From NCBI GenBank assembly GCA_045653805.1, contig JAZOMF010000051.1, positions 1-29,177 of the forward strand: a stretch of DNA of 29,177 nucleotides, written 5' to 3'. Made by a program: the position numbers and the translations under genes. Positions 7,456-14,147 of this stretch are shown here, piece after piece (within the stretch, counting starts at the first letter, position 1; each line of letters starts with the position of its first letter). This DNA comes from SVTX01 sp045653805. Lineage in GTDB: Bacteria > Bacillota > Clostridia > Oscillospirales > CAG-272. The notes below the pieces were generated by a model. The model had not been told where the DNA came from and did no database searches. It saw nothing but the letters and a program-made list of their open reading frames with translations.

Positions 7456-8742
7456 ATGGATGTGAATTACAGAAACAAAAAACGGTACAAGACCGCGCAA
7501 TATCCCATTAGGCAGCCCCGTTTTTTTACTTGGTTGATACAGTTTTTGTCACAGATAAAGCTCCATGGTAAGGAGTATAAGGTCGAAAAAATCGGAATGG
7601 AGGACTTAAAGCCCCCATACATACTGCTTTCCAATCATATGTCCTTTATCGATTTCGAGCTGGTCAGTGAGGGAACCTATCCTTGCAAGGTAAACAACGT
7701 AGTTAACATTGATGGCTATTATATGCGCCCATGGCTTATGGAGTGGATCGGATCTATCTGTACAAGAAAGTTTACCACCGATTACCATCTGGTTAAATCC
7801 ATCCGCCGCGTTATCAAAAACGGTGATATCCTTTGTATGTATCCCGAGGCGAGATATTCACCCTGCGGAACCACGTCCTATCTGCCCGAAAGCCTTGGCG
7901 CTATGGTGAAGATGAATAAGGTTCCTGTTGTTGTGGCTATACACAGAGGAAACTATCTGCATCAGCCATTTTGGAACTTCAGAAACAAAAGACGCGTGCC
8001 GCTTCACACAACTCTCACCCTTACCCTCACCGCAGAGCAGGTTGAAGCGATGACGGTCACTGAAATTAATGAGGTGCTTAAAAAGTCATTTGAATATGAT
8101 GATTACCGCTATCAAAAGGAAAACGGTATCCTCATAACCGAGAGCTACCGTGCCGAGGGACTTCACAAAATACTTTATAAGTGTCCCAAGTGTATGGCGG
8201 AGTCGAGAATTCGCAGTGAGGGTGCAGAGCTTATCTGTTCCGATTGCGGCAAGCGCTGGACTCTCCTTGAAACCGGATATTTACAGGCAAACGAGGGCGA
8301 GACCGAGTTCGATCATATCCCCGATTGGTTCGAGTGGGAGAGAGAACAGGTAAGACTTGAGATCGAGAGGGGAGAGTATTCCTTCTCCGATGAGGTTGAC
8401 GTTCACTCTATGCCCCGTTGCTATCGCTTTATGCCTCTTGGTAAGGCAAAGCTTACCCACGATCTCGAAAACGGCTTTGTGCTTGAGGGTCATTACAGAG
8501 GCGAGGATTACAGAATACAGCGCACACCGCTCCAATCAAACAGTTTGCACGTTGAGTATGATTTTCCCCATATCAAGCCCTTTGATTGTGTTGATATTTC
8601 CACCGAAAATGACTCTTTTTACTGCTTCCCCACAAAGGAAAACGTGGTCACCAAGCTTTCCTTGGCAACCGAGGAGATCTACCGTATAAAGAGCCGCGAT
8701 CTTCGAGTCGAAAGACCTGTAAGACAGTGCAAGGATGCCTAA
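7456..8742 (+). CDS. PlsC-like acyltransferase fused to zinc ribbon
   Basis: 428 residues. The N-terminal half is an LPLAT/AGPAT domain: catalytic HX4D is seen in NHMSFID (H61, D66), and PEARYSPCG (P130-E131) stands at the EGTR-type motif. Such enzymes acylate lysophosphatidate or related lysolipids at the membrane. A four-Cys zinc ribbon follows (C243, C246, C261, C264), then about 160 residues with no family I recognise. The ATG at 7456 is preferred over in-frame GTG 7423 and ATG 7444, because only it has a purine-rich stretch (AAAGAAATGAG) at workable spacing and the promoter ends at 7413. The enzyme could use the product of PlsY at 27745, but they are not in one operon. Confidence 0.83.
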   Translation: MDVNYRNKKRYKTAQYPIRQPRFFTWLIQFLSQIKLHGKEYKVEKIGMEDLKPPYILLSNHMSFIDFELVSEGTYPCKVNNVVNIDGYYMRPWLMEWIGSICTRKFTTDYHLVKSIRRVIKNGDILCMYPEARYSPCGTTSYLPESLGAMVKMNKVPVVVAIHRGNYLHQPFWNFRNKRRVPLHTTLTLTLTAEQVEAMTVTEINEVLKKSFEYDDYRYQKENGILITESYRAEGLHKILYKCPKCMAESRIRSEGAELICSDCGKRWTLLETGYLQANEGETEFDHIPDWFEWEREQVRLEIERGEYSFSDEVDVHSMPRCYRFMPLGKAKLTHDLENGFVLEGHYRGEDYRIQRTPLQSNSLHVEYDFPHIKPFDCVDISTENDSFYCFPTKENVVTKLSLATEEIYRIKSRDLRVERPVRQCKDA

Positions 8743-8756
8743 AACACAAAAAATAT

Positions 8757-8787
8757 CCCCTCGTTTTAAAACGAGGGGAGTTTTTTT
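8757..8787. terminator. Bidirectional terminator
   Basis: An 11-bp inverted repeat CCCCTCGTTTT/AAAACGAGGGG (8757-8778) is followed by a T-run at 8781-8787. On the minus strand it is followed by ATATTTTTTG. It separates the convergent acyltransferase and hydrolase genes. Confidence 0.92.
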
Positions 8788-9733
8788 ATTTATTCCAGAC
8801 CTTCTCAAAGTCTCTGACTGCGGCGTAATATTTTTGCTGATCCTTGGGGAATGCGAGTCCGTGTCCTGCGCCGTTGCAGATGTAAATTGACTTTTCGGTG
8901 GGGCAGGCGTCGTACATGTCTTGGCTCATCTGATAGGGGATGAACTCATCTGAGTCGCCGTGTATAAATATAACAGGCACCGTGGCATTTTTGACTGCAT
9001 CGATGGGATTGCACTTGTTGGGGTCAAATCCTGCGAAAATTATCGCGCCGAGACGGATAAACGGATAAACAAGAGGGGCGGGGAGGTGAATGTCCTTGAG
9101 CACCTTGCGAATGATGTTTCGCGTGGAGGAATATCCGCAATCGGCAAGTATGCATACTACGTTTTTGGGGAGCTTTTCGCCCGAAGCCATAAGAACGGTT
9201 GCGGCACCCATAGAAATGCCTGTCAATATGATTTTTTGGTCGTCTCCAAAGTGGTGGACTGCAAAATTTACCCAGTCCAAGCAATCGTATTTTTCATAGT
9301 ATCCAAAGGTTATAACGTGCCCTTCGCTTTCGCCGTGGGCGCGCTGACTGACGATGAGAGTGTTTCTTTGCAGATTAAAGCAACGCTCAACGCCTCCACT
9401 AAGGTCTCTAACCGCATTTCCGCGGTATCCGTGAAACATTATCTCAAGCGGTGCTCCCGGCGCATATTCGTAATATTTGGCGTATAGAGCAAGTCCGTCT
9501 CGAGAGATGATCTCAAAGGTCTTGCACTTTGTTTTATCAAGTGCCTTTTGCCAGTTGATCATATCCTCGCGGAACTCCTCGTAAATCTTGCCCTTGGGGA
9601 TGTCGTATTCTCCCTTGGGCAAAGGCTTTCTTGAGGCAGAATAAAAGGTGAGCCTAAAGCAAACGAATGCAAAGGCAACTATTATAAATGCTATGGAAGC
9701 CAATACTATCAAAATTATTTGTAACGGGTCCAT
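8786..9733 (-). CDS. Membrane-anchored alpha/beta hydrolase
   Basis: 315 residues. A single N-terminal membrane helix (about residues 5-27) should anchor the protein. An alpha/beta-hydrolase fold follows, with oxyanion-region motif FHGYRGN, nucleophile elbow GISMGA (S174), acid in HGDSDEF (D262) and histidine in GAGHG (H291). This arrangement is typical of S9-like or BAAT-like hydrolases of Bacillota. The substrate cannot be told from sequence. A strong AGGAGGAATT precedes the ATG. It is a single-gene unit bounded by its own promoter and the shared terminator. Confidence 0.88.
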   Translation of the reverse strand: MDPLQIILIVLASIAFIIVAFAFVCFRLTFYSASRKPLPKGEYDIPKGKIYEEFREDMINWQKALDKTKCKTFEIISRDGLALYAKYYEYAPGAPLEIMFHGYRGNAVRDLSGGVERCFNLQRNTLIVSQRAHGESEGHVITFGYYEKYDCLDWVNFAVHHFGDDQKIILTGISMGAATVLMASGEKLPKNVVCILADCGYSSTRNIIRKVLKDIHLPAPLVYPFIRLGAIIFAGFDPNKCNPIDAVKNATVPVIFIHGDSDEFIPYQMSQDMYDACPTEKSIYICNGAGHGLAFPKDQQKYYAAVRDFEKVWNK

Positions 9734-9796
9734 AATTCCTCCTGTTAAACGATCTTGAAAGCCTATAATAAATTGAAAGGGGTTTTTGATAAATTT

Positions 9797-9825
9797 ATTG
9801 TATCATAATTTAACTCTTTTTGCAA
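9797..9825 (-). promoter_or_regulatory. Promoter for the hydrolase gene
   Basis: On the minus strand TTGCAA (9825-9820), 17-bp spacer, TACAAT (9802-9797) with a TG extended -10. It lies about 65 bp upstream of the hydrolase ATG. Confidence 0.65.
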
Positions 9826-9886
9826 CAGTTTTGAATCAAAAATATGATGACTTGATGTTGAAAAAGTCGAGATTGGTTTTAAAAGG

Positions 9887-9915
9887 TGGACATAAAGCGC
9901 ATTTTGCGGTATAAT
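9887..9915 (+). promoter_or_regulatory. Promoter of a small transcription unit
   Basis: TGGACA (9887-9892), 17-bp spacer, TATAAT (9910-9915). Transcription from about 9922 would end at the hairpin at 10011-10040, giving an RNA of about 120 nt. Confidence 0.6.
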
Positions 9916-9953
9916 TTGATAAATAAACGTTAATAAATTTAGAGAAATATAAA

Positions 9954-10019
9954 ATGTTTAATCGAACTCATATTATGATAAAGAAACGATGCAAAAAGCC
10001 TGTTGTAACGAAAAAGTGA
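9954..10019 (+). CDS. Possible 21-residue basic peptide (or part of an sRNA)
   Basis: ATG at 9954 opens a 21-codon frame (MFNRTHIMIKKRC, then KKPVVTKK) that stops at TGA 10017-10019, inside the terminator stem. The peptide is strongly basic. The upstream AGAGAA is a weak ribosome binding site. The frame sits exactly between a good promoter and a good terminator, so the unit is probably transcribed. Whether it is translated is uncertain; it may simply be a small RNA. I recognise no family. Confidence 0.3.
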   Translation: MFNRTHIMIKKRCKKPVVTKK

Positions 10020-10040
10020 TATGCTTGCATATCACTTTTT
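10011..10040 (+). terminator. Terminator of the small transcription unit
   Basis: A perfect 14-bp inverted repeat (10011-10024 and 10027-10040) with a 2-nt loop ends in TTTTT. A-rich on the left and U-rich on the right, it should work in both directions. Confidence 0.8.
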
Positions 10041-10147
10041 GTAGGTTGGACAGCATTGAGATGTAGGGAAAAGTATTGTGGAACTCATAAATCATGGGGT
10101 TTGTCGAAAAAAGAACAAAAAAAGTTTAATTTTTTTGAATTTAGGGG

Positions 10148-10176
10148 TTGACAAGCGGCATATAATGTGATATAAT
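10148..10176 (+). promoter_or_regulatory. Consensus promoter for tRNA genes
   Basis: TTGACA (10148-10153), exactly 17 bp, TATAAT (10171-10176) with TG extended -10. The tRNA-Leu gene starts 28 bp after the -10 box. This is a full-consensus sigma-A promoter, as expected for a stable RNA operon. Confidence 0.9.
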
Positions 10177-10203
10177 AATGTGCACGGACGGAGATAATAA
10201 GTT

Positions 10204-10292
10204 GCCGGTGTGGCGGAATTGGCAGACGCCCGGGACTTAAAATCCCGTGATACGAAAGTATCGTACCGGTTCGAGACCGGTCACCGGCACCA
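10204..10292 (+). tRNA. tRNA-Leu (UAA)
   Basis: A class II tRNA with encoded CCA. The acceptor stem pairs GCCGGTG with CACCGGC. The anticodon arm is CGGGA-CTTAAAA-TCCCG, giving anticodon UAA. The long variable arm (GATACGAAAGTATC) folds into a hairpin as in Leu tRNAs. The T arm is ACCGG-TTCGAGA-CCGGT. All stems pair well. Confidence 0.96.
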
Positions 10293-10304
10293 CCATCCGT
10301 GGTC

Positions 10305-10510
10305 AAATATCGCGGGGTAGAGCAGCTTGGTAGCTCGTTGGGTGAACGAGCAAAAACGATTGAGTATCGTTTTTGCGAAGTGAAGCCGCACGAAGCAAGG
10401 AGTTTTCGAGCCGAGTCTACGAGGTGAAGAAAAGGACTATGCGCCTGCGGTGGCGCGTAGCGATAACCCGGAGGGTTATGAAATGGGGGCGAAAACCTCC
10501 AACCGCAATT
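10305..10510 (+). pseudogene. Broken tRNA-fMet copy with ~120-bp insert (insert A)
   Basis: Positions 10305-10338 match 10511-10544, which is the 5' flank and 5' half of the near-intact tRNA-fMet. After GCTCGTTGGG the copy is interrupted by about 120 bp (10343-10462), and tRNA sequence resumes at ATAACCCGGAGG (10463-10474). The insert therefore lies in the anticodon loop. It opens with a hairpin (GCAAAAACGAT at 10350-10360, its complement at 10366-10376) and later contains the blocks at 10386-10402 and 10435-10450 that recur in insert C. The 3' part (10475-10510) is degenerate: a small GGGTTAT inverted copy of the anticodon stem, then CCGCAATT. It is unlikely to yield a working tRNA. Confidence 0.75.
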
Positions 10511-10516
10511 AAATAT

Positions 10517-10591
<75 letters not shown>

Positions 10592-10594
<3 letters not shown>

Positions 10595-10634
10595 AAAAGA
10601 AAAGGTAGCACATCGTGCTACCTTTTCTTTTTGG
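10592..10634 (+). terminator. Terminator after tRNA-fMet
   Basis: A perfect 20-bp inverted repeat (10592-10611 and 10615-10634) with loop ATC. It begins at the CC of the tRNA CCA end, and the right arm carries a U-rich run. It should end the tRNA transcript. Confidence 0.9.
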
Positions 10635-10679
10635 TCGCATGGAAGCGCATCTGTAACTTTTGTCCTTCGGGTTATGCCG

Positions 10680-10981
10680 ACGAGCGTAGCTCGTTGGGTT
10701 AGTAAAAGAAAAACGATTAAGTATCGTTTTTCTTTTACGGTGTCGCCCAAAGTGCGAGTGAGGCGAGGCGAGCGTACCGAGCCGACGGCTCACGACACAC
10801 GACGGCGACGGGCGCGAAGCGATAACCCGGAGGTCAGGGGCGAGCAAGCCAAAAGGATTGAGAATCCTTTTGGCGCCGCGAGACCGCACAAAGCAAGGAG
10901 TATGGCGCGCCGAGTGTATCGAGGCACGACAGACGACTATGCGCCTGCGGAGGGCAATGAAAAATCCCCTCCCCGCAACCA
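10680..10981 (+). pseudogene. Broken tRNA-fMet copy with two ~120-bp inserts (B and C)
   Basis: Pieces of tRNA-fMet occur in order: a shortened D arm and start of the anticodon arm (GAGCGTAGCTCGTTGGG, to 10698), then ATAACCCGGAGGTCAGG (10822-10838), then AAATCCCCTCCCCGCAACCA (10962-10981). The gap after the first piece is 123 bp in the anticodon loop (insert B). The gap after the second is about 121 bp in the T loop (insert C). Each insert opens with a long hairpin (B: 10702-10717 with 10723-10738; C: 10848-10859 with 10863-10874). The T-stem halves flanking insert C, AGGGG and CCCCT, pair perfectly. The acceptor 5' strand is missing, so the copy is not functional. Confidence 0.75.
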
Positions 10982-10987
10982 AAAAAG

Positions 10988-11024
10988 ATTCCATAGTCGA
11001 TCGGGTTTCGACTATGGAATTTTG
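10988..11024 (+). terminator. Terminator after the broken tRNA-fMet copy
   Basis: A perfect 13-bp stem ATTCCATAGTCGA/TCGACTATGGAAT (10988-11000, 11008-11020) followed by TTTGC, located six bases after the CCA of the broken copy. This suggests the copy once ended a real tRNA unit. Confidence 0.75.
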
Positions 11025-11107
11025 CTTTCTATACGGAAAATGCCTCTTTTTCGCCCTTTAACCGCTCTTTTCGTTGGTTCCCAGGGCGTTTTTCTTTTAT
11101 AAACGAT

Positions 11108-11151
11108 AAATCCGCCTTTGCTTGCCCTGATAAGACAGAAGTGGCGGATTT
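11108..11151 (-). terminator. Possible terminator for chromate transporter pair
   Basis: AAATCCGCC (11108-11116) pairs with GGCGGATTT (11143-11151) across a 26-nt loop. It lies 47 bp past the stop of the minus-strand transporter gene. The loop is long and the U-tract poor, so this is only a candidate. The remaining 11021-11197 shows no gene. Confidence 0.4.
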
Positions 11152-11197
11152 TGTACGTTTGAGGAATGATTATGTTCTACAAATTAGAATTTGAATT

Positions 11198-11773
11198 TTA
11201 TATTCCAAACAAAAGCATTCCTACAATGCCCGAAATGACTACAAGCAGAATGGAGGAAAACTCTTTCTTTTTGATGCGTTTCCATATAATCGGTATGCCT
11301 ATCACTACCGCAAGCACAACAAGCGTTCTTGGGTCGAATGAGAGGTTTATAGTGCTTACGGTATCAATGCCTAAGAAAACTGCTAAAGCCATTGTTACCG
11401 CTACCGATACGATCAGACCACCAAGAGCCGGACGCATACTTGCAATGAATGTTTTAACGGGCGGATATTTCAATATATTCTTGATGCACGCCGCCACTAT
11501 GAGAATAATGATAAATGACGGCAAGACCACACCTATCGTTGCGAGAAGCGCGCCGAGGAATCCACCCTGCTCATAACCGATATAGGTAGCCATATTGACT
11601 GCTATCGGTCCGGGTATGACAGTTTCAACGCCGACGAAGTTTAAAAGCTCTTCTTCGGTCATCCATCCGTAGCCCAGAACGGAATCTCCAATCAGAGAAA
11701 GCATAGCGTAACCGCCGCCAAAGGCAAATGCACCGACCTTTAAGAAGGTAAGAAATAATTGCAAATAAATCAT
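11198..11773 (-). CDS. Short-chain chromate transporter, second subunit
   Basis: 191 residues, the size of a half-length CHR-family protein. The N-terminal FLKVGAFAFGGGYAMLSLI and the VIPGPIAVNMATYIGY motif are the CHR signature. Five to six membrane helices are expected. Half-size CHR proteins usually occur as adjacent pairs that act together, here with the gene at 11770-12345. The start overlaps the preceding stop by four bases (ATGA), so translation is coupled. GGAGAGGA precedes the ATG. Members are annotated as chromate/sulfate antiporters, but the natural substrate in gut Clostridia is uncertain. Confidence 0.9.
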   Translation of the reverse strand: MIYLQLFLTFLKVGAFAFGGGYAMLSLIGDSVLGYGWMTEEELLNFVGVETVIPGPIAVNMATYIGYEQGGFLGALLATIGVVLPSFIIILIVAACIKNILKYPPVKTFIASMRPALGGLIVSVAVTMALAVFLGIDTVSTINLSFDPRTLVVLAVVIGIPIIWKRIKKKEFSSILLVVISGIVGMLLFGI

Positions 11774-12345
11774 TTGTTATCCTCTCCCTTCGCTTTTCTC
11801 TTTTTTACAAAGAATATGGAAAGTCCGAGAAGACCTGCAGCAAATATAAACCACACGGATGAGATGTGAATATCAAAGAGCGTGCAGAGTATCATTCCAA
11901 CACAGGTAATGGAAAATACGGTGATGTTGATGGGTGTTTTCTTCATCTTTTTAAGCATTTTAAGACCTGCGGATGCAATCAAATACACAACGCAGATCTG
12001 AATGCCCTTGAACGCAGCCGACACAAGAGTGATCTCCATAAACTGCTCGTAAAAGAGAGATACGAGATACATAATAACGAATGACGGCACGCACATACCG
12101 ATAGTAGCTACCACCGCTCCTAACACGCCCTTCAGCTTGTAGCCTATGTAGGTAGCGACATTGATTGCGATAGGTCCGGGTGTGCTTTCTGCAATTGAAA
12201 CGACGTCCAAAAACTCGTCGTGATCGATCCATTTTCGTTTTGATATAAATTCATTTTCAAGCAATGCAATAATGGCATATCCACCACCAAAGGCGAAACA
12301 GCCGATTTTAAGCATTGACAAGAACAAAAGTAAAATAATACACAT
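11770..12345 (-). CDS. Short-chain chromate transporter, first subunit
   Basis: 191 residues, the same length as its partner. CHR signatures are clear: MLKIGCFAFGGGYAIIALLE and ESTPGPIAINVATYIGY. The start is the ATG at 12345-12343, preceded by AGAGGAAATT; an in-frame extension reaching 12510 would run through the promoter and is rejected. It is the first gene of a two-gene operon and overlaps the next by ATGA. The two proteins probably form one antiparallel transporter. A Lys/Arg-rich tail (KKRKAKGEDNK) ends the protein inside the cytoplasm. Confidence 0.9.
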   Translation of the reverse strand: MCIILLLFLSMLKIGCFAFGGGYAIIALLENEFISKRKWIDHDEFLDVVSIAESTPGPIAINVATYIGYKLKGVLGAVVATIGMCVPSFVIMYLVSLFYEQFMEITLVSAAFKGIQICVVYLIASAGLKMLKKMKKTPINITVFSITCVGMILCTLFDIHISSVWFIFAAGLLGLSIFFVKKRKAKGEDNK

Positions 12346-12393
12346 ATAATTTCCTCTTGTTTTGTTAGACAAATCCTTATTTATCGATGAGCT

Positions 12394-12422
12394 ATTATAC
12401 CACATTTTGAATCGCTTTTCAA
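12394..12422 (-). promoter_or_regulatory. Promoter for the chromate transporter pair
   Basis: On the minus strand TTGAAA (12422-12417), 17-bp spacer, TATAAT (12399-12394), with TG extended -10. The -10 and part of the spacer lie in a 17-bp inverted repeat shared with the divergent mscS promoter. Confidence 0.75.
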
Positions 12423-12494
12423 CGTCAAAATATGAACACAGCGAAAAATCCCCTCCCAAATGGTTGCCTTTCAAAAATAAATTATTAAAACCTA

Positions 12495-12523
12495 TTGTTT
12501 TACATACCAAAATGTGGTATAAT
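12495..12523 (+). promoter_or_regulatory. Promoter for mscS-like gene
   Basis: TTGTTT (12495-12500), 17-bp spacer, TATAAT (12518-12523) with TG extended -10. Its right half lies in the inverted repeat described at 12393-12524. Confidence 0.72.
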
Positions 12524-12569
12524 ACTTTCTTGGAACAACCACTATGATTTAATTCAAGGAGAGTATAAT

Positions 12570-13376
12570 ATGCCCGAAATTTTAGAATTTTTTAAGCAAT
12601 TACCATGGCAAAAAGCAATTTTTACAATTATTTTATTGGCGGCTTGTTTAATTGCGGTTAAAGTGATTTTGAAGTTGTTTGACAACTTAATGAAAAAGTC
12701 AAAGATTGATATGCTTGTCTGCAAAATTTTACGAATTGCAGTAAAAGCATTTCTTTTGTTTACCGTTATCATTATAATATTGAGCAGTCTCGGAATCTCG
12801 GTTTCGTCCTTGGTAGCCGGTCTCTCTGTTGTAGGCGTTGCGTTTTCCTTGGCAATCCAAGACTTTTTGAGCAATGTATTTGGCGGATTGCAGATCGTTT
12901 CCAATCGACCTTTCAGAGTGGGGGATTACGTGGAGGCAGGTGGTCAGGCGGGAACTGTTCGTGAGGTTGGCTTGTTTTACACAAAGCTTGACACCCCCGA
13001 CAAAAAGTTGATTCAAATTCCCAATAGCAAAATTGCCAACGACAGCATAATTAATTATTCAAATGCGCCGTTTCGCAGAGTTGAATTTTTGGTGTCCACT
13101 TCTTACGACAGCGACGTGGAAAAGGTGCGCGAGGTCTTGCTTCAGATGCTTTGTGAGCACCCTATGGTTCTCCGGAATGAAGAAGGGAAGACTCCCGTTG
13201 CTCACGTCAAGGAGTTCAGAGATAGCGACGTTCTTTACACCGCTCGTGCTTGGTGTGAAAACCAAAATTATTGGACCGTTTATTTTGATATAATGGATGC
13301 CATGAAGCCCACCTTTGAGAAGAACGGAATTGCTTTCAGCTATCCTCATGTAAACGTTCATATGATAACAAAATAA
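12570..13376 (+). CDS. mscS: MscS family small-conductance mechanosensitive channel
   Basis: 268 residues, close to E. coli MscS. Two N-terminal membrane helices are followed by the pore-lining TM3 (SSLVAGLSVVGVAFSLAIQDFLSNVFGGLQI), rich in Gly and Ala as expected. The beta domain follows (RPFRVGDYVEAGGQAGTVREVGLF...IPNSKI), then the C-terminal domain. The channel opens under membrane tension to release solutes during osmotic downshock. The ATG at 12570 follows AAGGAGAG at 8 nt; an in-frame extension to 12495 starts inside the promoter. Single-gene unit with its own terminator. Confidence 0.93.
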   Translation: MPEILEFFKQLPWQKAIFTIILLAACLIAVKVILKLFDNLMKKSKIDMLVCKILRIAVKAFLLFTVIIIILSSLGISVSSLVAGLSVVGVAFSLAIQDFLSNVFGGLQIVSNRPFRVGDYVEAGGQAGTVREVGLFYTKLDTPDKKLIQIPNSKIANDSIINYSNAPFRRVEFLVSTSYDSDVEKVREVLLQMLCEHPMVLRNEEGKTPVAHVKEFRDSDVLYTARAWCENQNYWTVYFDIMDAMKPTFEKNGIAFSYPHVNVHMITK

Positions 13377-13407
13377 TTAGGTGTATTCAGGCTTTAACGA
13401 TTATTGC

Positions 13408-13441
13408 AAAAGAAAGGCAAGTAATTTGCCTTTCTTTTTGC
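13408..13441 (+). terminator. Terminator after mscS-like gene
   Basis: A 13-bp stem AAAAGAAAGGCAA/TTGCCTTTCTTTT (13408-13420, 13426-13438) with a U-rich right arm, about 30 bp after the stop. Confidence 0.88.
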
Positions 13442-13480
13442 GTTAAAACGAATCGCTCTAATGTAAAAAATAAAATAATG

Positions 13481-13509
13481 TTGACTTTGCGCCGCAGGTG
13501 GTGTATAAT
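13481..13509 (+). promoter_or_regulatory. Promoter for DUF2752 gene
   Basis: TTGACT (13481-13486), 17-bp spacer, TATAAT (13504-13509). It lies 37 bp upstream of the chosen ATG at 13546. Confidence 0.75.
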
Positions 13510-13545
13510 GTTCATGACACAAACATAATCGGTCGAGGATGGAAT

Positions 13546-14022
13546 ATGAAAGAATTTATAAAAAAATATTATAAAAAAATATTTAAAATCATTATTCTCG
13601 CCTTCGACGTGCTGTGCGTCCCGTTGGCGGTGATATGCAGGAGTGCCAGTGAAATGATGCTACAAAACGATGGCATATGTGTATGGACTATGGCAGGCAT
13701 CAGGTGCTTCACTTGCGGGGGTACACATTTCGTTAATGATCTGCTTTCGTTTAGGATCCTTGAGGCAATGGTGGATAACCCACTGCTATTTGTGGTTGCG
13801 GCGTATCTGTTTGTGACGTTGGCAGCATTAAATCTATACCTTTTGTTTGATCTTGAATTTGCTCGCAGGATGTTGCGGCTTATGTATAACGTTCCCGTGA
13901 TAATTGCATTTGTGATTTCCGGGGGAGTGTTCTTCTTTGTCAGAAATTTTGAGGCGTTAATGCATCTTGACGAGGTGGTTCCCAAGGTGTGGAAAATCAC
14001 TTTGTGGATGATCGGACTTTGA
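13546..14022 (+). CDS. DUF2752 membrane protein
   Basis: 158 residues. A CX2C-GG motif (GIRCFTCGGTHF) followed by a membrane helix fits the DUF2752 family, whose usual motif is CPGCGxTR. Here the second Gly-x-Thr-Arg part reads GGTH. Four hydrophobic helices are expected. The N-terminus is very Lys-rich (KEFIKKYYKKIFK). The ATG at 13546 is chosen because GAGGATGGA lies upstream and the promoter ends at 13509, which excludes an earlier in-frame start at 13498. Function of the family is unknown. Confidence 0.75.
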   Translation: MKEFIKKYYKKIFKIIILAFDVLCVPLAVICRSASEMMLQNDGICVWTMAGIRCFTCGGTHFVNDLLSFRILEAMVDNPLLFVVAAYLFVTLAALNLYLLFDLEFARRMLRLMYNVPVIIAFVISGGVFFFVRNFEALMHLDEVVPKVWKITLWMIGL

Positions 14023-14037
14023 ATTAGCTTTTATAAC

Positions 14038-14074
14038 AAAAAGGCTTGCGATATTAAATCGCAAGCCTTTTTTT
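14038..14074. terminator. Terminator between convergent genes
   Basis: A 15-bp stem AAAAAGGCTTGCGAT/ATCGCAAGCCTTTTT (14038-14052, 14058-14072) followed by further T. It can serve the DUF2752 gene and, on the other strand, the PHP gene. Confidence 0.9.
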
Positions 14075-14147
14075 ACCGTATATTCGAAAACTGTTGATGA
14101 ATTCAGTCAAAATATGTTATTTTGTAAATTGATTGTTGAGTAGTAAA

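Larger units (their letters stand above)
12393..12524. repeat. 17-bp perfect inverted repeat across divergent promoters
   Basis: CAAAATGTGGTATAATA at 12508-12524 has its exact reverse complement at 12393-12409. Each arm contains the -10 box and part of the spacer of one of two divergent promoters. The 98 bp between the arms hold both -35 boxes. It may be a shared regulator site or a recombination substrate. Confidence 0.85.
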
